Below are positions 63,599 to 64,000 of a stretch of DNA of 64,000 nucleotides, one piece after another (positions within the stretch are counted from its first letter, which is position 1; each line of letters opens with the position of its first letter). The stretch covers positions 124,001-188,000 of the forward strand of contig NZ_JAPEHV010000006.1 of assembly GCF_028823665.1 (NCBI RefSeq), read 5' to 3'. This stretch comes from Microbacterium sp. C7(2022). Its GTDB lineage: Bacteria > Actinomycetota > Actinomycetes > Actinomycetales > Microbacteriaceae. The translations under genes were made by a program, and so were the position numbers. A model generated the notes under the pieces. It ran no database searches. It saw only the letters and a list, made by a program, of their open reading frames with translations, and was not told the DNA's origin.

Positions 63599-64000
63599 AT
63601 GCCCGGAATCTACCCCGACATCACTTCCACTTTCGGAAACACCCCCCTCGTTCGCCTCAACCGCATCGCCGAAGACGTCGAGGGCAACGTGCTCGCCAAG
63701 CTTGAGTTCTACAACCCCGCCTCGTCGGTGAAGGACCGCCTCGGTATCGCCATCGTGGACGCGGCAGAAGCATCGGGCGACCTGCCTGCTGGCGGAACCA
63801 TCGTCGAGGGCACCAGCGGAAACACGGGCATCGCCCTCGCCATGGTCGGTGCGGCACGCGGTTACCGGGTCATCCTCGCCATGCCTTCGTCGATGTCGAT
63901 CGAGCGTCGCCTGCTTCTCAAGGCCTACGGCGCGGAACTCGTCCTCACCGACCCCGCGCTCGGCATGAAGGGTGCGGTAGCCAAGGCTGCCGAGATCGTC
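63599..64000 (+). CDS. cysK: Cysteine synthase (O-acetylserine sulfhydrylase), 5' part
   Basis: The first 134 codons run off the right edge. PLP-dependent synthesis of cysteine from O-acetylserine and sulfide. PLP Lys45 in NPASSVKDR, phosphate loop [12 protein letters not shown], and the ligand segment [15 protein letters not shown] lies 8 nt before ATG 63599. Confidence 0.95.
   Translation, partial: MPGIYPDITSTFGNTPLVRLNRIAEDVEGNVLAKLEFYNPASSVKDRLGIAIVDAAEASGDLPAGGTIVEGTSGNTGIALAMVGAARGYRVILAMPSSMSIERRLLLKAYGAELVLTDPALGMKGAVAKAAEIV

Overview
This is a 64 kb, GC-rich, gene-dense piece of an actinobacterial chromosome. Gene order, a high share of GTG starts and the protein sequences point to the family Microbacteriaceae, most like Microbacterium (inference; no 16S gene is present). 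I recognise no prophage, insertion sequence, CRISPR array, rRNA or tRNA gene. About 57 protein genes fill the window, plus one short leader peptide.

Layout. 1-5.7 kb: 3' end of an oligopeptidase B gene, pfkA, a SNF2 helicase and a glycerophosphodiesterase. 5.7-10.4 kb (minus): deoC, a catalytic aldehyde dehydrogenase, a half-length aldehyde dehydrogenase coupled to it by an ATGA overlap, and coaBC. 10.5-20.4 kb (minus): the nusA-ylxR-infB-rbfA-truB-ribF information-processing block, interrupted by a plus-strand DUF559 gene and mutY; rimP is absent from its usual place next to nusA. 20.5-28.8 kb: AgcS symporter, DUF1206, LOG protein, proS, pyroglutamyl peptidase, BenE transporter, ispG. 28.9-31 kb: a tryptophan attenuator (leader peptide with Trp-Trp) in front of a fused TrpEG/PhzE-type synthase. 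31-37.6 kb: rseP, a copper-type YcnI unit, a MurE paralogue, dxr and an FKBP lipoprotein. 37.7-42.7 kb: PlsC, OsmC-like protein, asparaginase, alanine dehydrogenase, APC permease. 42.8-50.4 kb (minus): a heterodimeric ABC exporter, a PP2C phosphatase and a solitary EccC/FtsK-like ATPase. 50.5-53.2 kb: aldo/keto reductase, a Pro-rich membrane protein, YaaA. 53.3-63.5 kb (minus): the complete F1Fo ATP synthase operon preceded by prmC-sua5-wecA-atpI. The 5' end of cysK closes the window.

How the genes work together. The minus strand carries a conserved housekeeping backbone: MEP isoprenoid genes dxr and ispG with rseP, then proS, then nusA-infB-rbfA-truB-ribF, and the ATP synthase operon. Small independent plus-strand units sit between the backbone genes. 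DeoC produces acetaldehyde and glyceraldehyde 3-phosphate, and the two aldehyde dehydrogenase genes immediately downstream probably act on an aldehyde from that route.

A recurring regulatory feature decides many starts. Twelve genes have a TANNNT hexamer (most often TAGGCT), and a thirteenth has CATACT, ending exactly 6 nt before an ATG or GTG. This is the geometry of a -10 box feeding a leaderless mRNA. Several starts below were moved to fit it. Other points for a second look are a CTG start codon for atpB, a split ALDH16-like pair, a DUF559 gene bracketed by related hairpins and repeats, and a MurE paralogue with altered substrate motifs.
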